64,000 nucleotides of DNA from positions 1 to 64,000 of the forward strand of contig CAWFFV010000045.1 of the NCBI GenBank assembly GCA_963814985.1, given 5' to 3'. The stretch is from CAWFFV01 sp963814985. GTDB taxonomy: Bacteria; Chloroflexota; Ktedonobacteria; Ktedonobacterales; Ktedonobacteraceae. Shown here one piece after another: positions 38,217-47,565 of this stretch. How positions within the stretch are numbered: the first letter of the stretch is position 1; each line of letters opens with the position of its first letter. Both the position numbers and the translations under genes were made by a program. The notes under the pieces were generated by a model. That model worked only from the letters and a program-made list of their open reading frames with translations. It had not been told where the DNA came from and did no database searches.

Positions 38217-41200
38217 ATGACAGCATCACAGAGGAAGCCACTTCAACTCTTCTACTCCTATGCTCAGCAGGATAAATCATGGCGAAAGAAGCTGGAAACG
38301 CACTTGAGTCTCCTGAGACGGCAGGGCCTCATTGCTGAGTGGCATCAACAGAAGATTCTCGCCGGTTCGCAACGAATGCAAGAGATAGATCAGCATCTCA
38401 CAGCTGCTGATCTCATCCTTCTGCTCATTAGCCCAGACTTTATCGCCTCAGACTACTGTTACAGTGTCGAGATGGCACGAGCAATGGAGCGACACCAATC
38501 AGGAGAAGCACATGTGATCCCAATTCTGTTGCGTCCTGCGGATTGGCAACAAACTCCCTTCGGGCAAATCCAAGTCCTTCCAAAAAATACCAAGCCTCTG
38601 TCTCGCTGGTCAGATCGTGATGAAGCATTGTTAGATGTTGTCAATGAGATCAGGAATGTGATCAAGGAACTCGCCCCTGCTCCTTCTGTGACACACCCAT
38701 CATCTGTGGGCACCAGCCCAACAGGCCAGAAATCTCCCGAACGTGCTCGCCATGCTGAGCAGCCCACCAGTTATATTCCCTTTCCGCGTAACCCTTTGTT
38801 CCAACCTCGTCCAGGTGAGTTTGAGCGCCTGGAAACCCTGCTGTTTGGCTCTGGAACTGTACAACAACCTGCTCGTCTCGGCCTGGTCGGAGTGACCGGC
38901 ATGGGTGGTGTCGGCAAAACACAACTGGCTGTAGAACTGGCCTATCGCTGTCTGGATCAGCAACGCTTCCCTGGTGGAATCTTCTGGATGCCTGCTACCG
39001 GAACCACCGTGTTCGAGTGGCACCGACCATTAGCAGATTTGGCCTTCCAGACAGGATATCTGCCCCCTGACGATGATATCTCCAGTCCCGAAAATGAAGC
39101 GCGACGGGCCAGGCATCTCTGTCGCTATCTTGCCAATCACGCTGATGCCCTCTTGATCCTCGATAACGTCGAAGATCCCTCCCTGGTGACCTCACTGCTT
39201 CCAGCTCTCGCTGGCAGTGAGATGCGATGTGCTCTTCTCTATACCTCACGCAATACACTTGCACCACCTGGAGTTACGGCCTATCCCGTTGAACAGTTGC
39301 CAGAAGAGGCGGCGCTACGCTTGCTGTTGGAAACCACCAGACCTTCGCTTCTCCAAGAAACGCTGTCGGGAAGTCAGGATGCTGAGGCCAGATGCGGCTC
39401 GTGTCATCTGCCAACGGGTGGGATATTTGCCTCTGGCTCTGGTTCATCTGCGTGGACTGTTGGCACGGGATCGGCAGGTAACTCTTGTACGCCTCATGGA
39501 GGGACTCCAGCAACGTGGGGCCTTGAATCTTGCCAAAACACGGCAGGGGGATGCGGCTCCGCTCTTTGAAACCTTTCGCTGGAGTTGGGAGAAGGTACAG
39601 GATGAGGAAGCACAGCGTCTCTTCAAGCTGGCCTCGTATTTTCCAGAGGCAACCCCTATTCCTCTCTGGTTACTAGGGCTTGCCGCTGGCTGGGGGAACA
39701 CGGTGACATCCTGGAGCCACTGGGAGAGGCCCGTATACACTTGCAGGAGTTGAGTTTGCTGGAAGAGCTGTCAGGGGAGCAGGTACGACTCCATCCTCTG
39801 GTGCGTGAGTTTGGGCAACGATTGGTGACTGAGGATGGAGAGAGGGGAACAGCACTATTGCAAGAGGCTGGAGAGCGATTGGTCGCCGAATGCACTAATC
39901 TGAAACGGTTAGAACAGCGTGCGTTGCGTCTTGGCTACTGGCAGTGCCTGGAACAAGTCCGTGCTATCAGAGAGTATGTGACATTGCTGAACAGACCTGG
40001 TCAAGCGGAGCAGATTGGCAGAATCGAGCGCTGGTTGGATCGGGAAAGTTACCTGCTCGGCGATGAGCAATGGTGGCCAGAAAGGTTGCCTGGCTTATTC
40101 CATCAACAAATCATCAATTGCTCCGTGGAAGAAGAGTACCCATTACCTGCAAGTAAAGCTTCCTCTGTGCCCTGGCTCCAACAGATAGGATCAGTAAAGA
40201 AAGGGAACTTTTTCCTCCTACAGAGTATTTGCTGGACATGCCAACTTTGTCAATAATGTAACCTTCTCGCCCAATGGACGCTTTATTCTTACAGGCTCCG
40301 ACGACTGTACTGCTCGACTTTGGGAAACCAGTACAGGCCGATTACTCTACACGTTGGTAGGCCACACAGCCCCTATAAGATGCATAGCTTTCTCGTCTAA
40401 TGGATGCTTTATTCTTACAGGCTCCGACGACTGTACTGCTCGACTTTGGAAAACCAGTACAGGCCAGTTACTCCACACATTGGTGGGTCATGCAGCTTCT
40501 ATAAGATGCGTAGCCTTCTCATGTGACGGTCTCCTCATTCTTACCGGCTCCGATGATGGGGATGTGCGACGTTGGGAGACCAATACTGGTCAATTATCTC
40601 AACAGGAGCATTGGACTGACGGAAATACTGTGATCTTCTCACCTGATGGCCTCCTTATCCTTACTCACTCTAACGACAATGGTATTCAGCTTTGGGAGAC
40701 CAATAGTGGTCAACTCATGCAAACGCTGGCAGGCTATACGAGTGAGATAAGATGTATAGCTCTCTCACCGGATGGGCACCTTTTCCTCACAGGGTCTCGT
40801 GACCAGAGTGTCAGACTTTGGGAAACGAGCAGTGGACAAGAACTTCACAGGAGATGGGAGCACTGGAGCGATGTGATAAGTGTATGTTTCTCGCCAGATG
40901 GGCACTTTTTTCTTACCGGCTCCGCTGATTGGACCGCCCTGCTCTACGAGACAAGCGGCGGTCGGCTCCTAGAAACTTTGCAGGGCCATACAGGGAGAGT
41001 AAGAAGCGTGACCTTCTCACCAAATAGCCGTTTGCTTCTTACTGGTGCTGAAGATCGTACAGCTCGACTTTGGGAAGTCGATGGAAGCCACTCGCTTAGC
41101 AGAGCAGAGAGTCAGACTGGAGAAGGCCATACTGGCTGGGTAAGAAACATTACCTTCTCACCAGATGGAAGGCAACTCCTCACCGGTTCCGATGACGCAA

Positions 41201-42024
41201 ATGCCAGACTCTGGGATGTTCGCAGCAATCGACTACGCCGAACTTTTAAGGGTCACATGAGTAGAGTATGGAGTACAGGCTTCTCACCGGATAGACGCTT
41301 GATCCTCACTGGCTCCGATGATTGGACCGCTAAGCTCTGGGAAACTAGCACTGGTCGGCTGTTGCGAACACTCATAGGTCACATGGGTGGAGTGAGAAGC
41401 GTAGCTTTCTCACCGGATGGACGATTGATCCTTACTGGCTCCGATGATTGGACCGCTCAACTCTGGGAAACTAGCACTGGCCGACCGCTACAAACACTCA
41501 AGAGCCATACAGATGGAGTGAGAAGTGTAGCCTTCTCACCGAATGGACGCTTAATCCTCACTGGCTCCGCAGATCGTACAGTTAAACTCTGGGAAGCCAG
41601 CACCGGTCGGCTGCTACAAACGCTCATGGGTCATACAAACGGGGTGAGCCACAGTACTTTTTCTCCTGATGGGAAGCTTTTTCTTACTGCTTCTAGGGAC
41701 GGAACAGCCCGCTTATGGGAGTCAAGTAGTGGAAACCTAATTCACGTTCTAGAAGGACACATCCAGTGGGTAAACGGTGAGGATTGGTTCAGCAATGTTA
41801 CCTTCTCACCAGACGGTCGCCTAATAGTCGTCTGTGATGGTCGCGGCTGGGTTTTCTTCTGGAAGATACACCCTCTCTCTGAGGTCCGCTTGATAGGGTT
41901 ATATATAGCATATGAAATTGGAGCTATACACTGGCAGAAAACTTCACATGTAATACTAGCAGATATAGGAGGAATAGCGGGTCTTCTTCATTTCTATCAT
42001 CTCCAACTTCATGGGATGCAGTAG
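38217..42024 (+). pseudogene. TIR-NB-ARC-WD40 immune receptor-like protein, frameshifted
   Basis: Residues 1-150 form a TIR domain (LQLFYSYAQQDKSWRKKLET; catalytic Glu probably in YCYSVEMARAMERH), followed by an NB-ARC/STAND ATPase with Walker A GVTGMGGVGKTQLAVELAY and Walker B ADALLILDNVED. The frame breaks near 39380, 39710 and 40220; the parts 39400-39753 and 39741-40256 continue the NB-ARC winged-helix region. The last frame to 42024 gives about 13 WD40 repeats (SFSPDGRLILTGSDDxTAxLWETSTGR type), enough for two propellers. Such receptors are thought to bind a phage product and activate the TIR NADase. Three indels separate it from one 1270-aa protein. Confidence 0.88.
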
Positions 42025-42129
42025 TCAGTTGAGCAGCTAGAGGGAACAATATCACCCCCTTCATCTACACCCAGACCAGTTTCTCCTCTGAAAGTTGCTA
42101 CTTGTACATCGGATTTTTGTCGTGGCTCT

Positions 42130-43175
42130 AGATCAGCTCATCTGATGCCCCTTACATGCAACCTCTTTGACTTTGTCACGACTCTGCCCTTGTGCCATAC
42201 AGACATTCAAGCAGTTCAGCGCCTCCTTCATAAGTCTTTTGTAATATTTTGTCAGTTTTATCCCTTATTTTATAGATAATACCCTTAAATGCCCTTTCAA
42301 TGCACTCCGGAGACAACAGTTGTGGTTCAGTCCTTGCGTGATGCAACGTTGGGGTAGTTCCAACGTGGCGCATACGAGGCCACACTTTCCTGACCTTTTT
42401 TTGTCTTCTTTCAGTTTGAGACTGTTTAGAACTCCACGCTCTCGCGTATATTTCTAACTGCCTGAGCCTGTATCTCTATGGCTATAAGACAAACGAGGAG
42501 AGGCAACCAACCTACAAGGGGACACATTCCGAGAAGGCACAATAGGGATGCTCTGTCACTGATGTACCTACAAAGCTGAGAGACCAATTCGTCCCAACAT
42601 CTCAGAAACTGCTGAGTTTTCCAGGCACTCCCAGGTGAAATGCAAACCAATCCGTTCAGGTGGATCAGACCACGCTCAGAGGTGAGCCACTCCCCTCAGA
42701 GAAACAGAAAACTGTTGCTGGTTAGAGGCGAACCCGTTTCAGATCTTGTGGGAATATCCGTCGCTGGACAACCCACTTGATCCCTACCGAAGTAGGAAGA
42801 GTGCTACGCAATTGTTGCAGCGCCCTCTTGCAACTCCCAGGCGAAACGATACCCGACCTTTCCAGGTGAAACTCGCTGGCTCCGCAGATTCACGGAAGGG
42901 ATTATGAAAGGTGTACCTGACCTTTTGCACTGAACTGTCCCAATACCATGAGCATGGTTTGTTAGAGTTAGCGATGGTTTCATCTACGACGATACACCAC
43001 GCCCTTGCGTACCAGCCAAGCTGGGAATGGAATACATAGCGTGCCAGGACGCATATGTAGCTTATATCACTCCGAGTATACCCAATGGAGACAGGTTAAA
43101 ACCTGAAAAAGACCGGGAAGGAAAACTGAAAAGTGTCAACTTACACGCTTCTCCAACGACCTGGCAAGCAGAAAT
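42130..43175. repeat. Integrase-linked segment, copy B (remnant)
   Basis: A diverged copy of 37200-37690: the minus-strand start of an integrase (from about 42240 down to 42140, like CGACTCTGxxCxxGCGCCATACA), GGTTCAGTCCTTGCGTGATG at 42323, CCAACGTGGCGCATAC, CTTTTTTTGTCTT, AAAGGTGTACCTGACCTTT near 42915 and GACCGGGAAGGAAAACTGAA near 43112. Most of the integrase is gone and extra DNA lies between the matches. Confidence 0.65.
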
Positions 43176-43422
43176 GACTGTACCTTGCCAAGTCACCTGC
43201 CACTTCGCCATAAATCTCCTGATAGCGGCATAGGTATTTCCGAAAGGTAAGAGGACTGAACTTTTCTTTCAACATGTAACACCAAAAATAAAAAAACTGA
43301 TAGACACAGATGGCTGTTTCCGCCAAGCAAGGAAGAGTCTGTGAGAGAATACTCCACGACAAACTCTTCTTTAAAGAACAAACTATGTGGCGATTACACA
43401 TGCATCACATTTCTCGCAAGTC
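43176..43422. other. Intergenic, no gene
   Basis: No coding frame with support. An open minus-strand stretch of 86 codons (43401-43141) has no recognisable domain. Confidence 0.4.
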
Positions 43423-44082
43423 TCACCATCCCATCTGCTCTCTCAGACTGAGAAAGCGAAAGTTGCCAATGATGATGTGATCATGCATGTCTATTTCGAG
43501 CAATTTCCCTGCTTCGACTAGTTGTCTAGTCATCTCTACATCCTCAAGGCTGGCATCTATCGATCCTGATGGATGGTTGTGAAAAACGATGATCCCTGCG
43601 CATTTGCGGGTAATGGCAGGCCGAAACACTTCTGCAATACGTACGACCGAGCTGTTTAATGTTCCCTGGTAGAGTACCTGGTTAGCAACGACCTGATTTT
43701 TGGTATCAAGTACAAGGACCCTGAACTGCTCATGGTTGAGATGGGCCATCTCGGCCATCACGACATTCGCAGCGTCTGCAGCACACCTGATCTGGCATTT
43801 TTTCTCAGCAGGCTGTGTAGCCAGACGTTTGGCCAGTTCAAGCACGGCTTGCAACTGCACGGCTTTCGCTGGACTGAAGTGATAATCCTGGCAGAATTCA
43901 CCCAGATCAGCACGTATAATTCCACCCAGGCCACCACAATCAGCAAGCAATGTTGCAACCTGCCTTGAGATATCACTGCTAGTGGAGCCTGTTTGCAGAA
44001 TAAGCGTGAGGAGTTCCTCATTTGAGAACGTTGAGGAACCGTAGTGCAACAGGCGTTCGCGTAACTGTTTCATTGATGTCAT
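43423..44082 (-). CDS. RadC-like JAB-domain protein
   Basis: A 219-aa RadC-family protein. Residues 1-75 form the helix-hairpin-like UPF0758 N-domain (LRERLLHYGSSTFSNEELLT), and residues 100-219 the JAB/MPN domain with VVRIAEVFRPAITRKCAG and the metal motif HNHPSG (VFHNHPSGSIDAS), plus a later DHIIIGN Asp. Mobile-element RadC proteins are common and their exact task is unclear. The start is ATG 44082 (MTSMKQLRERLL) with an AAAAAGGATG region. It is the most promoter-distal gene of the minus-strand block and is preceded by the terminator-like hairpin at 44099. Confidence 0.9.
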   Translation of the reverse strand: MTSMKQLRERLLHYGSSTFSNEELLTLILQTGSTSSDISRQVATLLADCGGLGGIIRADLGEFCQDYHFSPAKAVQLQAVLELAKRLATQPAEKKCQIRCAADAANVVMAEMAHLNHEQFRVLVLDTKNQVVANQVLYQGTLNSSVVRIAEVFRPAITRKCAGIIVFHNHPSGSIDASLEDVEMTRQLVEAGKLLEIDMHDHIIIGNFRFLSLREQMGW

Positions 44083-44098
44083 CCTTTTTCTCACAAAA

Positions 44099-44141
44099 AA
44101 GCAGCCTGGAATGCCACTCAATATGGCATTCCAGGCTGCTT
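44099..44141 (-). terminator. 18-bp hairpin with T6, before radC
   Basis: AAGCAGCCTGGAATGCCA (44099-44116) pairs perfectly with TGGCATTCCAGGCTGCTT (44124-44141) around a seven-base loop. On the minus strand it runs straight into TTTTTT and then the radC ribosome site, so it could end upstream transcription or act as an attenuator of radC. Confidence 0.8.
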
Positions 44142-44517
44142 GCAGTTTTATCTTGTTTTCCCTATCAGAGGACACTCTGGACGAGGATTACTTCTCCTGG
44201 TTTCTCTGAAGTATCTTTGGAGGTGACTTATACTATGCTTGAAGATGACTCCGTTATTTCCCAGAGGCTCACTCACAATCCAGATGAGGATCCCTTCAGG
44301 GCAGAGTTTGTCTGTGCTCGATGCAGAAATTTCACCTTCAACCGTGTTTTGCATCCCCTTTCTGTCAACTCTGTATGATAGAAATATAGAAATGGTATGC
44401 TTTACCAACGATGGGAAACATGGTATGATTGAGCGCGGACAGAACAATACTGTGTGCGCCACATCCAGAGTCGTCAGGCTCTTTTGTTCGGAAAGCAGGT
44501 CAATCTCAAGGTGCCTT
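44142..44517. other. Intergenic between DpdA-like gene and radC terminator
   Basis: About 375 bases without a supported gene. A promoter for radC may lie here but I cannot point to it. Confidence 0.4.
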
Positions 44518-45498
44518 TTATTCTCCTGGACCTTCACCGCATCGCCGATAGCAGAGGCTTTCCGGGAGGGGGACCAGTGCGGCTTTTACCTCCTCCAATG
44601 TGGACAGAGGAACTGTAGACACTTCGATCAGTGGGGAGAATTTCGGCTGCTGAAGCGCTGCTGCAACGCGTTGCGCATAGCGAGGGTAGGAAACTGTCCA
44701 GCTATACAGTGCCTCCGAGAGGCCGCTTTGTCGTCTGGCTTCGTGCTCTGGACCCCAAAGGCCGTTCCATGCTGCACTATCCAAAGAGGCAACTATACCA
44801 GGGGCAACGGGTGAGCGGAGGAACTCTAACTTCGTACCCCATAAATGTAGAGGAATGTCTCCAATAATGGCACGCACTGTACTTATGATCTCATGAACCA
44901 GCATGGGATCACGCCCGCACAGGCTCCCAATGCCCACCCGGAACGCGCTCTCCTGTTGCTCCTGCTCTTCATCAGTGCAGCCCATGTCCAGGTAAGTTTC
45001 ATGCATCTCATGAAGCAGAGGGGCCAGTGCCTGGGCATGCAGTGCATATTCTTCAGGATGCCAACCTTGAAGAGTCGGGCACCACACAAGCGGAATGTGC
45101 TGGTAGCAGGACCAGAAAAGGTGGGCCATATCCGAGGTATAGCGTTGCCGTCGCTGCACTTCCGTTATCCCTGGATACACAAGAGTTCCATCCTCGCTCA
45201 GGTTCACACAGCAAAGGTCAAATGTGGCAGCCCACAGCGGTCGCCATTTCAACAACCAGCTCACATAGTGGTCAGAAGAAAACCGATAGGTACCGCCCCA
45301 ACGAAGCGTTGCCACCAGCCCTCCGCAATCAGCTCCCCTTGCTACGACGTGCGTCGGCAAGGGAGGAGTACGCAAGCGGTAAGCACCTTTTTTCCCCGAT
45401 TGTGCCACCGTCCAACCGGCAGCAGAGACGAGCACGGGAACGGCTGGCATATATGGTCGAATTTCGTTGCGCGTGACGGTATAATACAAGTCCGTCAT
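44518..45498 (-). CDS. DpdA/TGT-like protein
   Basis: A 326-aa protein. The segments FRVGIGSLCGRDPMLVHEII and GDIPLHLWGTKLEFLRSPVA, then VASLDSAAWNGLWGPE follow the order of tRNA-guanine transglycosylase folds; the SxDSxAW text is the region of one catalytic Asp. The family that fits is DpdA, which inserts a 7-deazaguanine base into DNA in phages and islands, or an uncharacterised TGT-like group in Chloroflexota. The CxxC zinc site of TGT is not clear. No preQ0 genes are in the window. Start ATG 45498 with AAGGA. It lies in the same strand block as the sliding clamp and PRTRC genes. Confidence 0.6.
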   Translation of the reverse strand: MTDLYYTVTRNEIRPYMPAVPVLVSAAGWTVAQSGKKGAYRLRTPPLPTHVVARGADCGGLVATLRWGGTYRFSSDHYVSWLLKWRPLWAATFDLCCVNLSEDGTLVYPGITEVQRRQRYTSDMAHLFWSCYQHIPLVWCPTLQGWHPEEYALHAQALAPLLHEMHETYLDMGCTDEEQEQQESAFRVGIGSLCGRDPMLVHEIISTVRAIIGDIPLHLWGTKLEFLRSPVAPGIVASLDSAAWNGLWGPEHEARRQSGLSEALYSWTVSYPRYAQRVAAALQQPKFSPLIEVSTVPLSTLEEVKAALVPLPESLCYRRCGEGPGE

Positions 45499-45740
45499 AG
45501 CCTCTTCCTTCTTTCAAAAAGATAAGAAATCAAGAATACAGGGATCGTCGATGGAAATGATCTAGTAGGAGCTGCCGGAGCGTGGAAGTGCACATCAGTG
45601 GGTTGCTGACGAGAATCCACTGATGCATCGTCTCCGTGTTGTGTCACAACGCAAGGAATCTCGCAAGCACACAACAGAAGTGCCAGGTGCATTTTGAACG
45701 CACTCAGCTCTCTCAGTCCGTTTATCATATCGAGTAGGCG

Positions 45741-46340
45741 TCAGGCTCCCATTTCTCGCAGCACTTGCCGTGGATCTCCTAACACCTTCACGCGGTTCTG
45801 GTCAGGTTGATAGCCACTGAGGATGTCCACCGCTTCCTCTTTCGTCCATCCTACGTCCAGCAGTCGTCGCCACTGGGCCAGAAACACTTTCTGTTTTCTA
45901 GCCCAGTCCCCAAACCACTCTTGATCATCGGGGTGTACAATGATTTCACTGGTCTCTTCCTGCTCATCCCAACCAATCTCAGCCAGATGGCGGCGTGCCG
46001 CACGCTCGACATCATCGCGTGACTTCCAATCAGCAAACATAGAAATGCCTACAGGTTCAGGACGGTCATGTATATGTCCATATACCCAATCGTTCCCATT
46101 GCGCCAGACGATAATGATCAGACCACGAAAGCACAGGCACAGAGGTTTGTAGCTATCGCGAAAACGCTCACGAATCTTCTCCAAACAAGCGGCATCGGCT
46201 GCCTCCTGCGTCGCGCCACGACCTGATACCATCCGTCCTCCCTTCACACCCCATTTGAATGCGGTACGAAATTGCTCTGGACCTGGCGCGTTTTTCTGCC
46301 GTTTCACACGCCCTCGATCAAACACATCAGTAATTTTCAT
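45741..46340 (-). CDS. Unknown protein
   Basis: A 199-aa soluble protein (MKITDVFDRGRVKRQKNAPG to LREMGA) that I do not recognise. It has conserved-looking Trp and Asp residues (HPDDQEWFGDWARKQKVFLA, GWTKEEAVDILSGY) and a central beta-rich segment (LCLCFRGLIIIVWRNGNDWV). There is no signal or membrane segment. It belongs to the plasmid-like minus-strand block. Confidence 0.55.
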   Translation of the reverse strand: MKITDVFDRGRVKRQKNAPGPEQFRTAFKWGVKGGRMVSGRGATQEAADAACLEKIRERFRDSYKPLCLCFRGLIIIVWRNGNDWVYGHIHDRPEPVGISMFADWKSRDDVERAARRHLAEIGWDEQEETSEIIVHPDDQEWFGDWARKQKVFLAQWRRLLDVGWTKEEAVDILSGYQPDQNRVKVLGDPRQVLREMGA

Positions 46341-46370
46341 GATTTATCTCTTTCTCGTGATTGTGTCTTA

Positions 46371-46428
46371 AGCTGGGCAAAAGAAAAGAATCTGGACCGT
46401 TTGCGATCCAGACTCTCGCGTCCCAGCT
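46371..46428 (-). terminator. Nested hairpin in gap 46341-46471
   Basis: AGCTGGG (46371-46377) pairs with CCCAGCT (46422-46428), and inside it TCTGGA (46391-46396) pairs with TCCAGA (46407-46412). On the minus strand the inner stem is followed by TTCTTTTCTTTT. It lies between two genes of the block and may be a terminator or attenuator. Confidence 0.5.
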
Positions 46429-46471
46429 CGTAATAACCTATTGATTTGTACTCTCTAGCCGTAGAATGCTC

Positions 46472-46840
46472 CTATTTACGCTCAGTTCTTTCCCGCTCGC
46501 GTATGTGTCGCTCAACACTCGCACGAAAAGCAGTTGGGTGGATCTTCCGTTGAAATTGTTGGTAGATGCCGTACATGTCCCTTGCCCTCTGCAGGTACCT
46601 GGCCTCCTCCTCGGTCAACGGTTGCTGCTGCGCTTCCTTTTCCAGGAGTGGTTGCACTTCGGCAGTGATGGTCGCAAGTTTCGCATTGACTGGGGACAGC
46701 ATTTCTGCCCACGTCAAGTTAAGCCACGTGCGGCACTGGTTTACCGCATTGATCTGAGCCTGACGCAAAGCCTCGTCTTGAACACGCTTTGCCTGGCGTT
46801 CCAATTTATCCAATAGTGTTGCAACTGTGTCTTTTTTCAT
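46472..46840 (-). CDS. Small coiled-coil protein, unknown
   Basis: A 122-aa, highly charged helical protein (MKKDTVATLLDKLERQAKRV, EVQPLLEKEAQQQPLTEEEA, VERHIRERERTERK) that looks like one long coiled coil. Its ATG 46840 overlaps the stop of the preceding gene (ATGA), so the two are coupled. No family recognised. Confidence 0.6.
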   Translation of the reverse strand: MKKDTVATLLDKLERQAKRVQDEALRQAQINAVNQCRTWLNLTWAEMLSPVNAKLATITAEVQPLLEKEAQQQPLTEEEARYLQRARDMYGIYQQFQRKIHPTAFRASVERHIRERERTERK

Positions 46841-47460
46841 TCGCCTATCTCCTTTTCTGTTGTATTACTGGTCAATGCTTGTGCTGTTTTTAAATCCTTA
46901 CCACCTGTTGTCTGGCCCGGTTCGAGCAGGTGCAACCAGCGTTTGGCTTGCGCTTGTGCTGATTGAGAGGAACAGGTCAGACATGGCTCTTCCAATGAGG
47001 ACCCAGCACAAGTACAACCCTCGTCGAGTTCGAGCCAGTCAACCAAACACTTCGTGAGGAGGGCCAACGTCAATGCGAGATCCTGGGCTTCGGGGGAGGA
47101 GAGCAGCACAACCACATCTCCAAGCACGTTGTGTACCTGCTCCTGAACCTGCCTGATATCCTGGAGCGCCATGTCGATAGCTCGATCACAGCGTGCCACC
47201 TGCTCGGATGCTGCTTCTGTCCCATCATCGCTGCGTGCCTGCTCCAGATGACGCGTTGTTTCTGTGAATATGGCAAGTTGCTCGGAGAGCAGAGGCAGAA
47301 TCGAAGTGCCTATCCGGCTATCGTTGCGAAGCGCCATCGCTCGTGTAACACTTTCTGTTACCTCAGGAAGTTCAAAGCAGTTCGGCGTCTCCCAGCTCCC
47401 CTCAATCAATTGCCACACAGCTCCCGACTGATCCCGGTCTTTGCGTTCAGTCGTATACAT
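46837..47460 (-). CDS. Unknown protein with Cys-rich C-terminus
   Basis: A 207-aa protein. It is helical in the middle (LLSEQLAIFTETTRHLEQAR, QDIRQVQEQVHNVLGDVVVL) and has a Cys cluster near the end (CTCAGSSLEEPCLTCSS) that could bind zinc. ATG 47460 (MYTTERKDRD) has a GGAG site; upstream sequence with no homology is excluded. It lies just after the sliding clamp gene. Confidence 0.6.
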   Translation of the reverse strand: MYTTERKDRDQSGAVWQLIEGSWETPNCFELPEVTESVTRAMALRNDSRIGTSILPLLSEQLAIFTETTRHLEQARSDDGTEAASEQVARCDRAIDMALQDIRQVQEQVHNVLGDVVVLLSSPEAQDLALTLALLTKCLVDWLELDEGCTCAGSSLEEPCLTCSSQSAQAQAKRWLHLLEPGQTTGGKDLKTAQALTSNTTEKEIGE

Positions 47461-47565
47461 GAGTTTTTCTCCTTGTTCTGTATGATGATGTGGGGAACTG
47501 CCAGACTGACGGCACTGACAACTGACGGCCCCACCTATTCGATGTAGATCCAACCATCACAGCAA

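Noticed and set aside
40230..41870. DNA tandem repeat array
   Set aside because: The repeats are WD40 units of the TIR receptor, about 125 bases each, so they are coding, not a separate repeat element.
43141..43401. Minus-strand frame of 86 codons upstream of the right edge of copy B
   Set aside because: No recognised domain and partly inside the duplicated segment; may be a remnant but not supportable.
44518..45498. Canonical tRNA-guanine transglycosylase (Tgt)
   Set aside because: The C-terminal zinc-binding Cys motif of Tgt is not seen and the length and context fit DpdA-like proteins better.
45495..45728. Small minus-strand open frame of 77 codons
   Set aside because: No ribosome site, low-complexity make-up and no family; I treat the gap as non-coding.
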